A DNA stretch of 64,000 nt, taken from NCBI RefSeq assembly GCF_000588875.1, contig NZ_JEMV01000001.1:142783-206782 (forward strand). The letters are read 5' to 3'. Every line of letters starts with the position of its first letter. Position 1 is the first letter of the stretch. Below, in pieces: positions 1 to 7,891 of the stretch. The DNA comes from Sphingobium sp. Ant17. Lineage in GTDB: Bacteria; Pseudomonadota; Alphaproteobacteria; Sphingomonadales; Sphingomonadaceae. The position numbers and the translations under genes were made by a program. Under the pieces are notes generated by a model. The model had not been told where the DNA came from. It saw only the letters and a program-made list of their open reading frames with translations, and ran no database searches.

Positions 1-1134
1 CTCGAACTGGCCATCGGCCTTCAGCTTGCCAATATAGGCCTTCTGCACCAGGCTCTGGTTCGCTGCGAAGCTGACCGTGCCCATGGGGGTCGCAAAGCCG
101 CCCAGCGATGCCGCCGCCTTGCGCACAGCGTCCGGCTCGAAGCTCTTGGCCTTCTCGACCGCCGCCTTCCACGCATAGACGTCCAGATAGCCATGGACCA
201 TCGGATCGGTGATCGCCGCGTCCTTGCCGAACTTCGCCTTATAGGCAGCGATGAACTTGGCGTTCGCGTCGCTGGGCAGGCTCTGGAAGTAGTTCCAAGC
301 GGCATAGCTGCCCTCGACCAGGCCCGCGCCCATCGCCTGGGCCTCCTGCTCGCCGATCGAGAAGGACATGACCGGCATCGTCTTGGGGCTGATCCCGGCG
401 GCCTGCATCTGCTTGAAGAAAGCGACATTGCTATCGCCATTCAGCGTGTTGATGATGATCGCCGGTTTGGCCTGCGCGATCTTGGCGATCACGCCTGAAA
501 AATCGGTGCCGCCCAAGGGCACATAGGCTTCACCCAGCACCTGCATCCCGCCCTTTTCGATATGTTTCTTCAGGATCAGGTTGGCGGTGCGGGGATAGAC
601 ATAGTCGGACCCGACCAGAAAGAAGCTCTTATAGCCCTGCGCCACCGCCCATTCGAGCGCGGGCAGCGCCTGCTGATTGGGCTGTGCGCCCGAATACATG
701 ATGTTGGGCGAACATTCATTCCCCTCGAACTGCACCGGATACCAGAGCAGGTTCTTGGTCCGCTCGAACACCGGCAGCATCGCCTTACGGCTGGCCGAGG
801 TCCAGCCGCCGAACACGGTCGACACGCCATCGCTTTCGATCAGCTTCGACGCCTTCTGTGCGAAGGTGGACGGGTCCGACGCGCCATCCTCGACCAGGGC
901 GTTGATCTGCTTGCCCAGTACGCCGCCGGTCGCGTTGATCTCCTCGATCGCCAGCATCTCGGCATTTTTCACCGTGATCTCGCTGATCGCCATCGTGCCG
1001 GTCAGCGACTGGAGCACGCCCACCGACACGCTGTCGCCCGCAGGCGCGCTCGCATTTTCGCTGCCGCCGGAACAGGAGGCCAGCGCCAGCGCGCAGGCGG
1101 AAGTGGCAAGCATAAGCAGCCTGGAACGGATCAT
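1..1134 (-). CDS. urtA: Urea ABC transporter substrate-binding lipoprotein, partial (3' end beyond window)
   Basis: Reading leftward from an ATG at 1134, the frame stays open to the window edge (378 codons), so the C-terminus is missing. The N-terminus is a lipoprotein signal ending in the lipobox LASC, followed by a type I periplasmic binding fold. The segments GGWTSASRKAMLPVFE and YPVQFEGNECSPNI are close to the hallmark of the UrtA branch of branched-chain amino-acid-type binding proteins, which bind urea (short amides are the main alternative). The protein would sit anchored in the periplasm and feed a UrtBCDE permease that should lie to the left of the window. It is divergent from the PpiC gene, with a TGCGTCA/TGACGTA dyad between them. 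It fits its neighbours because arginase/agmatinase-type enzymes release urea. Confidence 0.85.
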   Translation of the reverse strand, partial: MIRSRLLMLATSACALALASCSGGSENASAPAGDSVSVGVLQSLTGTMAISEITVKNAEMLAIEEINATGGVLGKQINALVEDGASDPSTFAQKASKLIESDGVSTVFGGWTSASRKAMLPVFERTKNLLWYPVQFEGNECSPNIMYSGAQPNQQALPALEWAVAQGYKSFFLVGSDYVYPRTANLILKKHIEKGGMQVLGEAYVPLGGTDFSGVIAKIAQAKPAIIINTLNGDSNVAFFKQMQAAGISPKTMPVMSFSIGEQEAQAMGAGLVEGSYAAWNYFQSLPSDANAKFIAAYKAKFGKDAAITDPMVHGYLDVYAWKAAVEKAKSFEPDAVRKAAASLGGFATPMGTVSFAANQSLVQKAYIGKLKADGQFE

Positions 1135-1223
1135 GATGTGTAGGTCTCCCCCTGGCAGGCCGGTGGTGGCGCTGCGGCACTCTGGATGGGATCAAGGCTA
1201 TGGAATGCGGGCTATCCCCCGTA

Positions 1224-1239
1224 TGCGTCATTTGACGTA
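1224..1239. promoter_or_regulatory. Dyad TGCGTCA-TT-TGACGTA between urtA and ppiC (putative operator)
   Basis: A 16-bp near-perfect inverted repeat (one mismatch between arms) lies in the 140-bp divergent intergenic region. The 12-mer CATTTGACGTAG within it recurs exactly in the 15632-15697 inverted repeat, and CGTCATTTG recurs upstream of qhpA. Sharing across these promoters suggests one regulator; its identity is unknown. Confidence 0.5.
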
Positions 1240-1274
1240 GGCAGGGCGAAGCGCTTGCGCCTAGAGTTGGGACC

Positions 1275-2138
1275 ATGGCGGGCAGGGCAGAGATTATGGG
1301 GATCGACAGCAACGGCGCGGGGGCGACGCCCGGCCACGCATTGCGCGCTATGCGCAGCCGGATCGGCAAAGCCCTGGGCGATCCGCTATTTGCCTTTCTG
1401 GTCGCGGGCGTGGCTCTGTTCGGCGGCTATCAGATCATTGAACGCGCGCAAAAACCGCCGGTCGTCTTCACGCCCCAGGTCGAACAAGCGATGGTCGAGG
1501 ACTATGAATTGCTCGTCGGCCGCCCTGCAACCGCCCCGGACAAGGCGCGGATCAAGCGCGACTATCTGGCCGAGGAACTGCTGTTCCGCGAAGCGATCGA
1601 CCGCAATATGCATCTGACCGACGGGGAAACCCGCAAGCGGCTTGTCGACAAGGTCCGCTACCTGATCGCGGGCGCTCCGCCCGAACCGACCGACGAACAA
1701 TTGGTCAACCATTATGCCGACAATCTGGCACAGTATCGCGCAGAACCGCGCACCAGTTTCACTCAGGTCTATCGGGCACAAAAGCCCGCCGACGCGGCAT
1801 TGCTGCTGGCGCAGCTCAATGCTGGGGAGAGGATTCCCAGCGACGATTTCTGGCTGGGTCGCACCTTCCCCCGCTATGGCGATTCGATGGTGCGCGGCAT
1901 TTTCGGCCAGCCCTTCGTCGCCACGCTCAAGACCGCCCCGGACGGACGCTGGTTCGGCCCGGTCCAGTCGCCACGCGGCTGGCATTTCGTGCGCAAGAGC
2001 GAGAGCATCCCCGCCGCCATGATCCCCTTCCCCGCGATCAAGGATCAGGTGCGGCAGGATTATATGATTGCCCATAGCGAAGCCGCCATCGACAAGGCGC
2101 TGTCGGGCCTCAAGGAGAAATATGATGTGGAAGAATAG
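1275..2138 (+). CDS. Membrane-anchored PpiC-type peptidyl-prolyl cis-trans isomerase
   Basis: A 287-residue protein with a short cytoplasmic N-terminus, one membrane anchor (about residues 37-52, FAFLVAGVALFGG) and a periplasmic parvulin-like domain. The C-terminal part, with FWLGRTFPRYGDSMVRGIFGQ and GWHFVRK, resembles the PpiC rotamase core, which assists folding of exported proteins. It sits directly before a HupE/UreJ-type protein, overlapping it by 17 nt, a pairing I recognise from proteobacterial HupE loci; the two are probably co-translated. The start is uncertain: ATG 1275 gives the longest form, and ATG 1296 (MGIDSNG) is equally possible because neither has a strong ribosome binding site. 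Its client is unknown; the exported hydrolases and QHNDH subunits nearby are candidates. Confidence 0.75.
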   Translation: MAGRAEIMGIDSNGAGATPGHALRAMRSRIGKALGDPLFAFLVAGVALFGGYQIIERAQKPPVVFTPQVEQAMVEDYELLVGRPATAPDKARIKRDYLAEELLFREAIDRNMHLTDGETRKRLVDKVRYLIAGAPPEPTDEQLVNHYADNLAQYRAEPRTSFTQVYRAQKPADAALLLAQLNAGERIPSDDFWLGRTFPRYGDSMVRGIFGQPFVATLKTAPDGRWFGPVQSPRGWHFVRKSESIPAAMIPFPAIKDQVRQDYMIAHSEAAIDKALSGLKEKYDVEE

Positions 2139-3120
2139 TCTGGCCGCCCTCCTGCTCGCGCTGGCGGCCTTGCTGCCGGGCACGGCGATGGCCGACATCT
2201 TCCTGTCCGCCGATTTCGCGCTGACGCGTGGCGAGGATGCGAACAGCTATGAATTCACCGCCGCCGTGCCCGAAACAGTGGGTCATCCCGCGCCGGTCCT
2301 CTGGCCGCAGGGCTGTCGCCAGACCGCGATGACGCGCCAGACGAGCGGCGGCCGCGCGCAATATGCCTATGAATTCGCCTGCGAGCGTCCTTTCAGCGCG
2401 GGCGACGTCATCCAGACGCCGTGGAAGGCCGATGGCGGCCGCTTCGTCACGAATGTCATGGGCAGCCAGGTCGATCGCAGCCTGACGGGCGGCACGAAAG
2501 GCATTGCCGTTCCGGTGGGCGAAACCGCGGTAGGCGAACGCGCCCTGACCCAGATCGCGCCTGAATTTCTGGCCCAGGGCGTCTGGCATATCTGGCTTGG
2601 CTGGGACCATCTGGCGTTCGTTCTCTGCCTTGCCCTGCTGGCGCGCGGGCGGGACCTGCTCTGGCTGGTCAGCGCCTTTACCGCTGGCCATTCCATTTCG
2701 CTGGCCGTCGCCTTTTGCGAATTGGTCCATGTCCCCGTTCCCCCGGTCGAAGCCGCCATCGCCCTGTCGATCGCCTTCATGGCGCGTGAGGCTTTGCTGG
2801 TCGGGAAAGGCGAACAGGCCTTCGCCTTCCGCCGTCAGTTGACCGTGGTGTCGCTGTTCGGCCTGCTCCACGGCTTGGGCTTTGCCACCGCGCTGGGTGA
2901 GCTGGGCGTGCAGGCGGGCGAGAAACTGCCAGCGCTCATCTTCTTCAACATCGGCGTCGAAGCAGGACAATTGCTGTTCGTCGGGGCTATCATGGCGACG
3001 CTGGCGGGCCTGCGCGCTATCTCGCTCGCCGCGCCGGTGCGGGTCGCGGCGCTCTATGCCGTCGGCGCGATCGGCTGCTTCTGGATGGTGGAGCGGGTGG
3101 CGGGGTTTGGCATCGCCTGA
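2122..3120 (+). CDS. HupE/UreJ family membrane protein
   Basis: The first 20 or so residues (MMWKNSLAALLLALAALLPG) form a signal peptide. A periplasmic domain of about 130 residues follows, then a polytopic region with the HupE/UreJ signatures: HIWLGWDHLAF, FTAGHSISLA, FGLLHGLGFATALG and FNIGVEAGQ. Family members transport, or are suspected to transport, nickel or cobalt for hydrogenase or urease. AAGGAG at 2112-2117 precedes two adjacent ATGs (2122 and 2125); spacing slightly favours 2125. It overlaps the end of the PpiC gene, and its 3' end overlaps the convergent qhpE by 67 bp. Metal supply to the arginase-family enzymes, or to a urease elsewhere, would fit the context but is not shown. 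Confidence 0.8.
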   Translation: MMWKNSLAALLLALAALLPGTAMADIFLSADFALTRGEDANSYEFTAAVPETVGHPAPVLWPQGCRQTAMTRQTSGGRAQYAYEFACERPFSAGDVIQTPWKADGGRFVTNVMGSQVDRSLTGGTKGIAVPVGETAVGERALTQIAPEFLAQGVWHIWLGWDHLAFVLCLALLARGRDLLWLVSAFTAGHSISLAVAFCELVHVPVPPVEAAIALSIAFMAREALLVGKGEQAFAFRRQLTVVSLFGLLHGLGFATALGELGVQAGEKLPALIFFNIGVEAGQLLFVGAIMATLAGLRAISLAAPVRVAALYAVGAIGCFWMVERVAGFGIA

Positions 3121-3737
3121 TCGTCCAGACGGTCCCGCGCGACGATCCCGCTGACATTGGCTACCGCGAAACTTACGCCATAGAGGTTGCGCCGTTGCTC
3201 GACGCCGGGGATCGGACGGGGATGGCCGGACGCATGGGCGATCCCGTCCCGCACATCATAGGTGTCGCGCGAGCAGTTCCAGTCCAGGGCGACACCCAAC
3301 ACCCCGTCCAGACTGCCCGGATAGCAGGGCTGCCCATCGACATCATGCGCGGCCACGATCAGTACGCCTGCCTCCACGGCCCGTTCCACCGCCGCCGCAA
3401 AGGCCGGGGCGTGCGCCGGGTTGACGGTGCCAAGGCTGAGGTTGATCATATCGACCGGCACCTCGACCGCCAGGTCGATAGCGCGCACCAGCGCCCGCGC
3501 GCTAGTCCGCAGCCCATCGTGAAACACCCGGATCGGCAGGCACAGCGCAGCGGGGGCCTGCTCCATGATCGCGGCCGTCACCGCCGTTCCATGCCCCAGC
3601 CGGTCGAGCGTATCGTTCTCCGTTACCGCCCCATCGCGCGCCACGGCGAAGCCGGGCAGCAGCCGCGCCGCGTCGATATGCGGATGGTCAGGATGGACGC
3701 CGCTGTCGATGACGGCGATGCGTACCGGGTCAGGCAT
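3054..3737 (-). CDS. qhpE: Subtilisin-like serine protease of QHNDH gamma-subunit maturation (QhpE)
   Basis: A compact S8-family protease of 227 residues without a signal peptide, so probably cytoplasmic. The triad is visible: Asp11 in DSGVHPDH, His49 in LGHGTAV, Ser189 in YGVSFAVANVSG. The usual oxyanion motif AAGN reads AAHD (residues 129-132), and the Ser motif GTSMA is GVSFA. In characterised QHNDH systems QhpE removes the leader of the crosslinked gamma subunit. Its position as the last gene of the qhp operon supports the name. The ATG at 3737 was chosen because it starts at the catalytic domain and overlaps the qhpF stop by 8 nt (ATGCCTGA), suggesting translational coupling. The longer upstream reading frame lies inside qhpF and is discounted. 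Confidence 0.85.
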   Translation of the reverse strand: MPDPVRIAVIDSGVHPDHPHIDAARLLPGFAVARDGAVTENDTLDRLGHGTAVTAAIMEQAPAALCLPIRVFHDGLRTSARALVRAIDLAVEVPVDMINLSLGTVNPAHAPAFAAAVERAVEAGVLIVAAHDVDGQPCYPGSLDGVLGVALDWNCSRDTYDVRDGIAHASGHPRPIPGVEQRRNLYGVSFAVANVSGIVARDRLDDQAMPNPATRSTIQKQPIAPTA

Positions 3738-5409
3738 CGACCATTTCGCTGCGCTGCTCGACCCGCGCATGCCCATCGGCCAGGGTGACGACCATATCCG
3801 CCATCCGCGCCATGGCAGGCTTGTGGGTGATGATGATGATCGTCGCATCGGGCAGCGCGCCGCGTAGTCGCCCAGCGATCAGTTGCTCGGTCTCGCCATC
3901 CAGCGCCGAGGTTGGCTCGTCCAATATCAAGATGCTGGGCGAGCGCAACAACGCCCGCGCCAGCACGATCCGCTGCCGTTCACCGGCCGACAGCGCCATG
4001 CCCCGTTCCCCGGCGCGCGTCGCATAGCCGAGCGGCAGCTTGGCGATGAAGCCATCCAGCCCCGCCGCATGGGCCGCCGCTTCGATCTGTTCGCGCCTCA
4101 CGTCTGGCAGGGCAAAGCCGATATTCGCCGCAATCGTATCGTTGAACAAATAGGGCGACTGATCGACCAATATGATCTCCCGCCGCACATCATCGAGCCG
4201 ATAGGCGCGCAGGTCGCGGCCATTGACCAGCACGTGCCCCGCATCGGGATCGAGATAGCGCACCATCAGGTCCGCCATGGTCGACTTGCCCACACCGCTG
4301 GGGCCGAGAATGGCGCACAAGCTGCCAGCGGGGATCGTCAGGTCGATGTCGCGCAACACCGCATCGCGATCATAGCGCATCGCCACCTGTTCGAACCGCA
4401 TCGTGCCCGCCCGGTCCAGCGCGACCGCATCGTCTCGTTCGACCACCTCCGCCTTCGTATCGAACAGTTCGAAAATCCGCCCCAGCGACACGCGCGCCGA
4501 TGCGAGGCCCGACGTCAGCCCCATCAGCGTCTGGATCGGCGAGAGCAGCCGCATATGATAGGTCATGAAGGCGACCAGCGTGCCGATGCTCATCCCATCC
4601 TCGATGATGCGCCAGCCGCCATAGAGGATCACCGCCGATGTCGCCGCCGTCATCAACGTGCCCGGCAGTGCGCCGGTCATGAAGGAGGCGACCTGCATTT
4701 TGAGCATAGCACCGACGAAGGCATCATTGCGTCCCTTGAACCGGTCCACTTCATGCTCGCCCGCGCGCAGGGACGCGACGACACGCATCCCCATCACCGT
4801 ATCGACCAGCAGGCTACCAAGGTCCGCGCCCTTTTCGCGCATGTCGCGGGTCAGCGCGGTCAGGCGGCGCTGATAATAAGCGAAGGTCGCAAGGCTGGCC
4901 GGCACCAGCACGACGCTGACCAGAAAGAGTTTCCAGTCGAGCCACAGCATCATCGCGACGCAACCGACAAAGAACAGCAAATTGCTGACCACCGAGAGCA
5001 AGGTGTCGGACGCGATCCGCTGCACGTCACTCACGTCGCTGTTCATTCGCGACACCAGATCACCCAGCCGGAAGCTGCCATAAAAGCGCGGCGACAGCGT
5101 CTGGAGATGGCGCAGCAGCGCCGCACGAATGTCGTAGAGCATCGCCGCCGACAGCGCGACATAGCGATAGCTGGCCAGGATATTGACCGCGAACCCGGCG
5201 ATGGTGACCGCGATCATGATCGCCGCGATCTTCACCAGCGCACCCATGTCCCGGCGCAGCAACGCCTCGTCGATCATGAGTTTCGAGAGGTAGGGCTGGG
5301 CGAGGCCCAGCATGGTCGACACAAGGCTGATCGCCAGCACAACGACCAGCGCCGCGCGATAGGGTTTCAGGAAGGGGGTCAGCCGCTTGTAAGCGCCCCA
5401 GTCCGCCAC
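3730..5409 (-). CDS. qhpF: ABC transporter, fused permease and ATPase (QhpF), gamma-subunit exporter
   Basis: A half-size ABC exporter of about 559 residues with six membrane segments in the N-terminal half and a C-terminal ATPase. Visible motifs are Walker A GPSGVGKST, signature LSAGERQR, Walker B SILILDEPTSALDG and the H-loop ITHKP. In QHNDH biogenesis QhpF is proposed to carry the matured gamma subunit to the periplasm, and the operon context points to this role. No ATG lies near the N-terminus in frame. The GTG at 5409 (VADWGAYKRL) places the start 19 nt after the qhpG stop and gives a normal family length; the ribosome binding site is weak, so the start is tentative. The stop overlaps the qhpE start. 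Confidence 0.85.
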   Translation of the reverse strand: MADWGAYKRLTPFLKPYRAALVVVLAISLVSTMLGLAQPYLSKLMIDEALLRRDMGALVKIAAIMIAVTIAGFAVNILASYRYVALSAAMLYDIRAALLRHLQTLSPRFYGSFRLGDLVSRMNSDVSDVQRIASDTLLSVVSNLLFFVGCVAMMLWLDWKLFLVSVVLVPASLATFAYYQRRLTALTRDMREKGADLGSLLVDTVMGMRVVASLRAGEHEVDRFKGRNDAFVGAMLKMQVASFMTGALPGTLMTAATSAVILYGGWRIIEDGMSIGTLVAFMTYHMRLLSPIQTLMGLTSGLASARVSLGRIFELFDTKAEVVERDDAVALDRAGTMRFEQVAMRYDRDAVLRDIDLTIPAGSLCAILGPSGVGKSTMADLMVRYLDPDAGHVLVNGRDLRAYRLDDVRREIILVDQSPYLFNDTIAANIGFALPDVRREQIEAAAHAAGLDGFIAKLPLGYATRAGERGMALSAGERQRIVLARALLRSPSILILDEPTSALDGETEQLIAGRLRGALPDATIIIITHKPAMARMADMVVTLADGHARVEQRSEMVDA

Positions 5410-5428
5410 CGGCGCACGCGTCCCGTCG

Positions 5429-6438
5429 CTATGCCGCCTGCCGCCGGGGCACCAACCGAGCCCCTTCCAGTATGAAGCCCGGCTCCGGCATCTTCGCGAG
5501 AAGCCCGGTACACCAGCGATGTCCCTCCAGCAGAGCCTCCTGCTGCGACCGCCACCAGTCGCCCGTGCCGCCGGTCGTGTAGAATTGGGCGCACAGCAAC
5601 AGGTGCCGTCGCATCGCCGCAATCAGCATAGATTGATAATGGGTCAGAAGCGCGGTGGCGTCTTGACCCTCGGCGATGCCGGTCACCACCGCTGCGGCAA
5701 GGATAGCCTCGCGCACCGACTGCGCCGTTCCATCCCCGCAGATCGGGTCGAAGCCCAGCGCCGCCGTGCCGCAGGCGAGCCAGTCCTCCCCGCACAAGGC
5801 ATATGCAGGCGCGGCGCGGCAAGGAACGGGGTCGATGCGGCCCCCACCGCATCGACCACCGGCGCGATCAGGCGACTTTGCGCCAGCAGATCGTCCAGTG
5901 ATCCGCCAACCCCCAGCAACCAGCCTTGCCCTGCTCCGGCCGGCACCAGGAACAGCCAACCGCTCGCGACCGCTTCGACCCGGCCTTCCTCGTTGCAGGC
6001 CGGATCGCGCAGCGCGACCTTGGCCGCGACAGCCCTGCGGTCCCCGAAGACATGCATCTCCCCACACGGCATTGGCGGGGCGGCGTGGATGGTGAAATCC
6101 ACCGCCCCGTCGCGCGGCGCTGGCTTGCCCCCTGCCAGCACAGCCTGCACCTCGTCCTCCGACGCCAGTGCCGCGCCATGCGGCACCATGACCGGTGCGC
6201 CGCCCCCCCAGGCGACCACACGGCGTTTGATACGGGGACTGTCGGCGAACAGATCGGGCCGGTCGAACACGCTTCGGACCAGCGCCAGTGCTGCATCACT
6301 GAGCAATATAGAAGGTACGGGTGGACGATGAGCGGCTTCGCTTGCGACCCGAAGGCCCGCCTCATTCAATATATGCGCACATGTCGTAGCGGCAATCCCG
6401 CTTCCTTTTATGCCGACGATCATGCGCTTATCCGTCAT
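5429..6438 (-). pseudogene. qhpG: FAD-dependent monooxygenase QhpG, interrupted by one frameshift
   Basis: The first frame (from ATG 6438) opens with a Rossmann dinucleotide fold (VGIKGSGIAATTCAHIL) and runs to about 5840. The second frame continues with DPVPCRAAPAYALCGEDWLACG and ends at 5429. One extra G in the G5 run (C5 on the plus strand, 5841-5845) joins them into about 336 residues, reading DAVGGRIDPVPCRAAP. QhpG in known systems is the flavoprotein that hydroxylates the gamma-subunit tryptophan to make cysteine tryptophylquinone. The start overlaps the qhpB stop by 4 nt (ATGA). If the break is real, cofactor synthesis should fail; a consensus error is equally likely, because the other qhp genes are intact. 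Confidence 0.75.
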
Positions 6439-7535
6439 TCCACCGCGACCATGCCCGCACCGGTGGTGTCATAGCCCAGGTCCAGTGTCGTCTCATGCTT
6501 GAGCGTCTTGGCGTCGTAAATCTCTAGATCATAGCTCGCGCCGTAGATGTAAAGCTTCGCCCCATCGGTGGACATGCCCAAGCGGAAGCGCGAACGGCAG
6601 GGGAATTCCGCCTTGTCGACCACGGCATTGGTGGCCATGTCCATGTGCCAGAATTCGCAGCGCTTATTGCCCAGTTTCCCGTCAGTGACGACCGTATAGG
6701 CATGTTTGCCATCGGGGGTGACCTGCAATCCCGCCATCGCTTCGGGTGCGGGGCCGATGGGGGTAAAATCAAACTGTCGGGTGGACAGGTCGAACCGCGC
6801 CATGCCGAACATCTTGTTATGGACATAGGGATCGGCGGCATTGAACAGCGAGACATATTGGCCTGGCGTGCGGATCGCGTCGAGCGTACCGCCAAAGCCG
6901 ACATTCTCCATACCGGTGCCCTCCGGCTTGGCGAGGTCGATCCGGTCGGTGACTTTCAATGTCGCCACGTCAATGATCGCAACCTTCTCACCGAAGGCAT
7001 AAAGATATTTACCGTCGGGCGACACTTTATAGCCCGAACGCCAGCCGCCGGATCGCTCATCCTCCTTCTCGATTTCGGCAGTGCGGACGACCTTTTGCAG
7101 TTTCAGGTCGATCACGCCATACATAGGCTTGCTGACGGTATAGCGGTCGATGCCTTTCTCGAACTTCGAGATGACGGTGTAGAAGAAGCGCCCGGTCGGA
7201 TCGGGCACCCCGCCCCAGAAGCGATAACGGGTGGTGCCGTCGTTCAGGCTGAACTTGTTGATCACCTTGCGCGTCGCGGTATCGATCACTTCGATGCCGC
7301 TGGTGGTGATGGTCGTCACATAGATGCGCTTGCCATCGTCGGACAATTGCATCGATGTGGGCAGGCCCGTGTCCAGCTTGATGGTGCTCGTGACAGCACC
7401 CTTGCCCTCTTCGAAGACCAGCAGACGGTCGGGATAGGAGCCCATGAACAACGTCGCGGCGGACGCGGGGATGGCGCTCAACAGGGCCAGGCCAGCGCCC
7501 AGCATCAGACGATATTTCTGCATCGCGCGCCTCAT
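6435..7535 (-). CDS. qhpB: Quinohemoprotein amine dehydrogenase beta subunit (beta-propeller)
   Basis: About 366 residues with a Sec signal peptide (MLGAGLALLSAIPASAA) and then YVTN-type beta-propeller repeats, for example LPTSMQLSDDGKRIYVTT, VSPDGKYLYAFG and QVTPDGKHAYTVVT. This matches the seven-bladed beta subunit of QHNDH, which forms part of the active-site cavity with the gamma subunit in the periplasm. The gene lies between qhpC and qhpG. ATG 7535 overlaps the qhpC stop as ATGA; ATG 7523 (MQKYRLML) is an alternative. The stop overlaps the qhpG start by 4 nt, again indicating a single translationally coupled operon. Confidence 0.85.
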   Translation of the reverse strand: MRRAMQKYRLMLGAGLALLSAIPASAATLFMGSYPDRLLVFEEGKGAVTSTIKLDTGLPTSMQLSDDGKRIYVTTITTSGIEVIDTATRKVINKFSLNDGTTRYRFWGGVPDPTGRFFYTVISKFEKGIDRYTVSKPMYGVIDLKLQKVVRTAEIEKEDERSGGWRSGYKVSPDGKYLYAFGEKVAIIDVATLKVTDRIDLAKPEGTGMENVGFGGTLDAIRTPGQYVSLFNAADPYVHNKMFGMARFDLSTRQFDFTPIGPAPEAMAGLQVTPDGKHAYTVVTDGKLGNKRCEFWHMDMATNAVVDKAEFPCRSRFRLGMSTDGAKLYIYGASYDLEIYDAKTLKHETTLDLGYDTTGAGMVAVE

Positions 7536-7891
7536 GGAAAAACGAGATCGAGACTGCGCCAGTCCTTCGTGGCGGTGGCGCAGTTGCTGGCCCAATCGGG
7601 CGAATAATTGACATGGTCGGGCACCTGCACTGGCCAGAAGCAGGTGACATAGCAGTCGTAAATGTCGCGCTCGACCGGCTGGCACAGCCCCGCCGTACCG
7701 CCGCCCGCATCGACCTCCCAGCCGGGTGAGAAGGACAGCGAACAGCCCATCGGCACATGCGGGCGCGGTGCCTGTTGGAGGGCGACGACATCTTCCTCCA
7801 TATCGGCGTCGGGTGATACCGCCGCCTCCATCTGCGTCACGGCCTCATCGATCCGCTGCGCCTTTTTATTGATGGCACGAAGATGCTTCAT
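7532..7891 (-). CDS. qhpC: QHNDH gamma subunit precursor, carries the CTQ cofactor and thioether crosslinks
   Basis: A 119-residue precursor without a Sec signal: a charged leader of about 43 residues, then the Cys-rich core. With an offset of 43, every crosslinking residue known from the crystal structures is present: Cys50-Glu59, Cys70-Asp76 and Cys84-Asp92 for the three thioethers, and Cys80 with Trp86 for the cysteine tryptophylquinone. The C-terminus (DWRSLDLVFP) is typical of the family. QhpD should form the crosslinks, QhpG hydroxylate the Trp, QhpE cut the leader and QhpF export the product. Cys104 is an additional cysteine with no assigned role. The gene overlaps qhpD and qhpB by 4 nt each. 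Confidence 0.95.
   Translation of the reverse strand: MKHLRAINKKAQRIDEAVTQMEAAVSPDADMEEDVVALQQAPRPHVPMGCSLSFSPGWEVDAGGGTAGLCQPVERDIYDCYVTCFWPVQVPDHVNYSPDWASNCATATKDWRSLDLVFP

Noticed and set aside
5429..6438. LodB/GoxB-type flavoprotein or tryptophan halogenase
   Set aside because: Both families share the flavin fold, but no LodA-type oxidase is present and the operon position fits QhpG.
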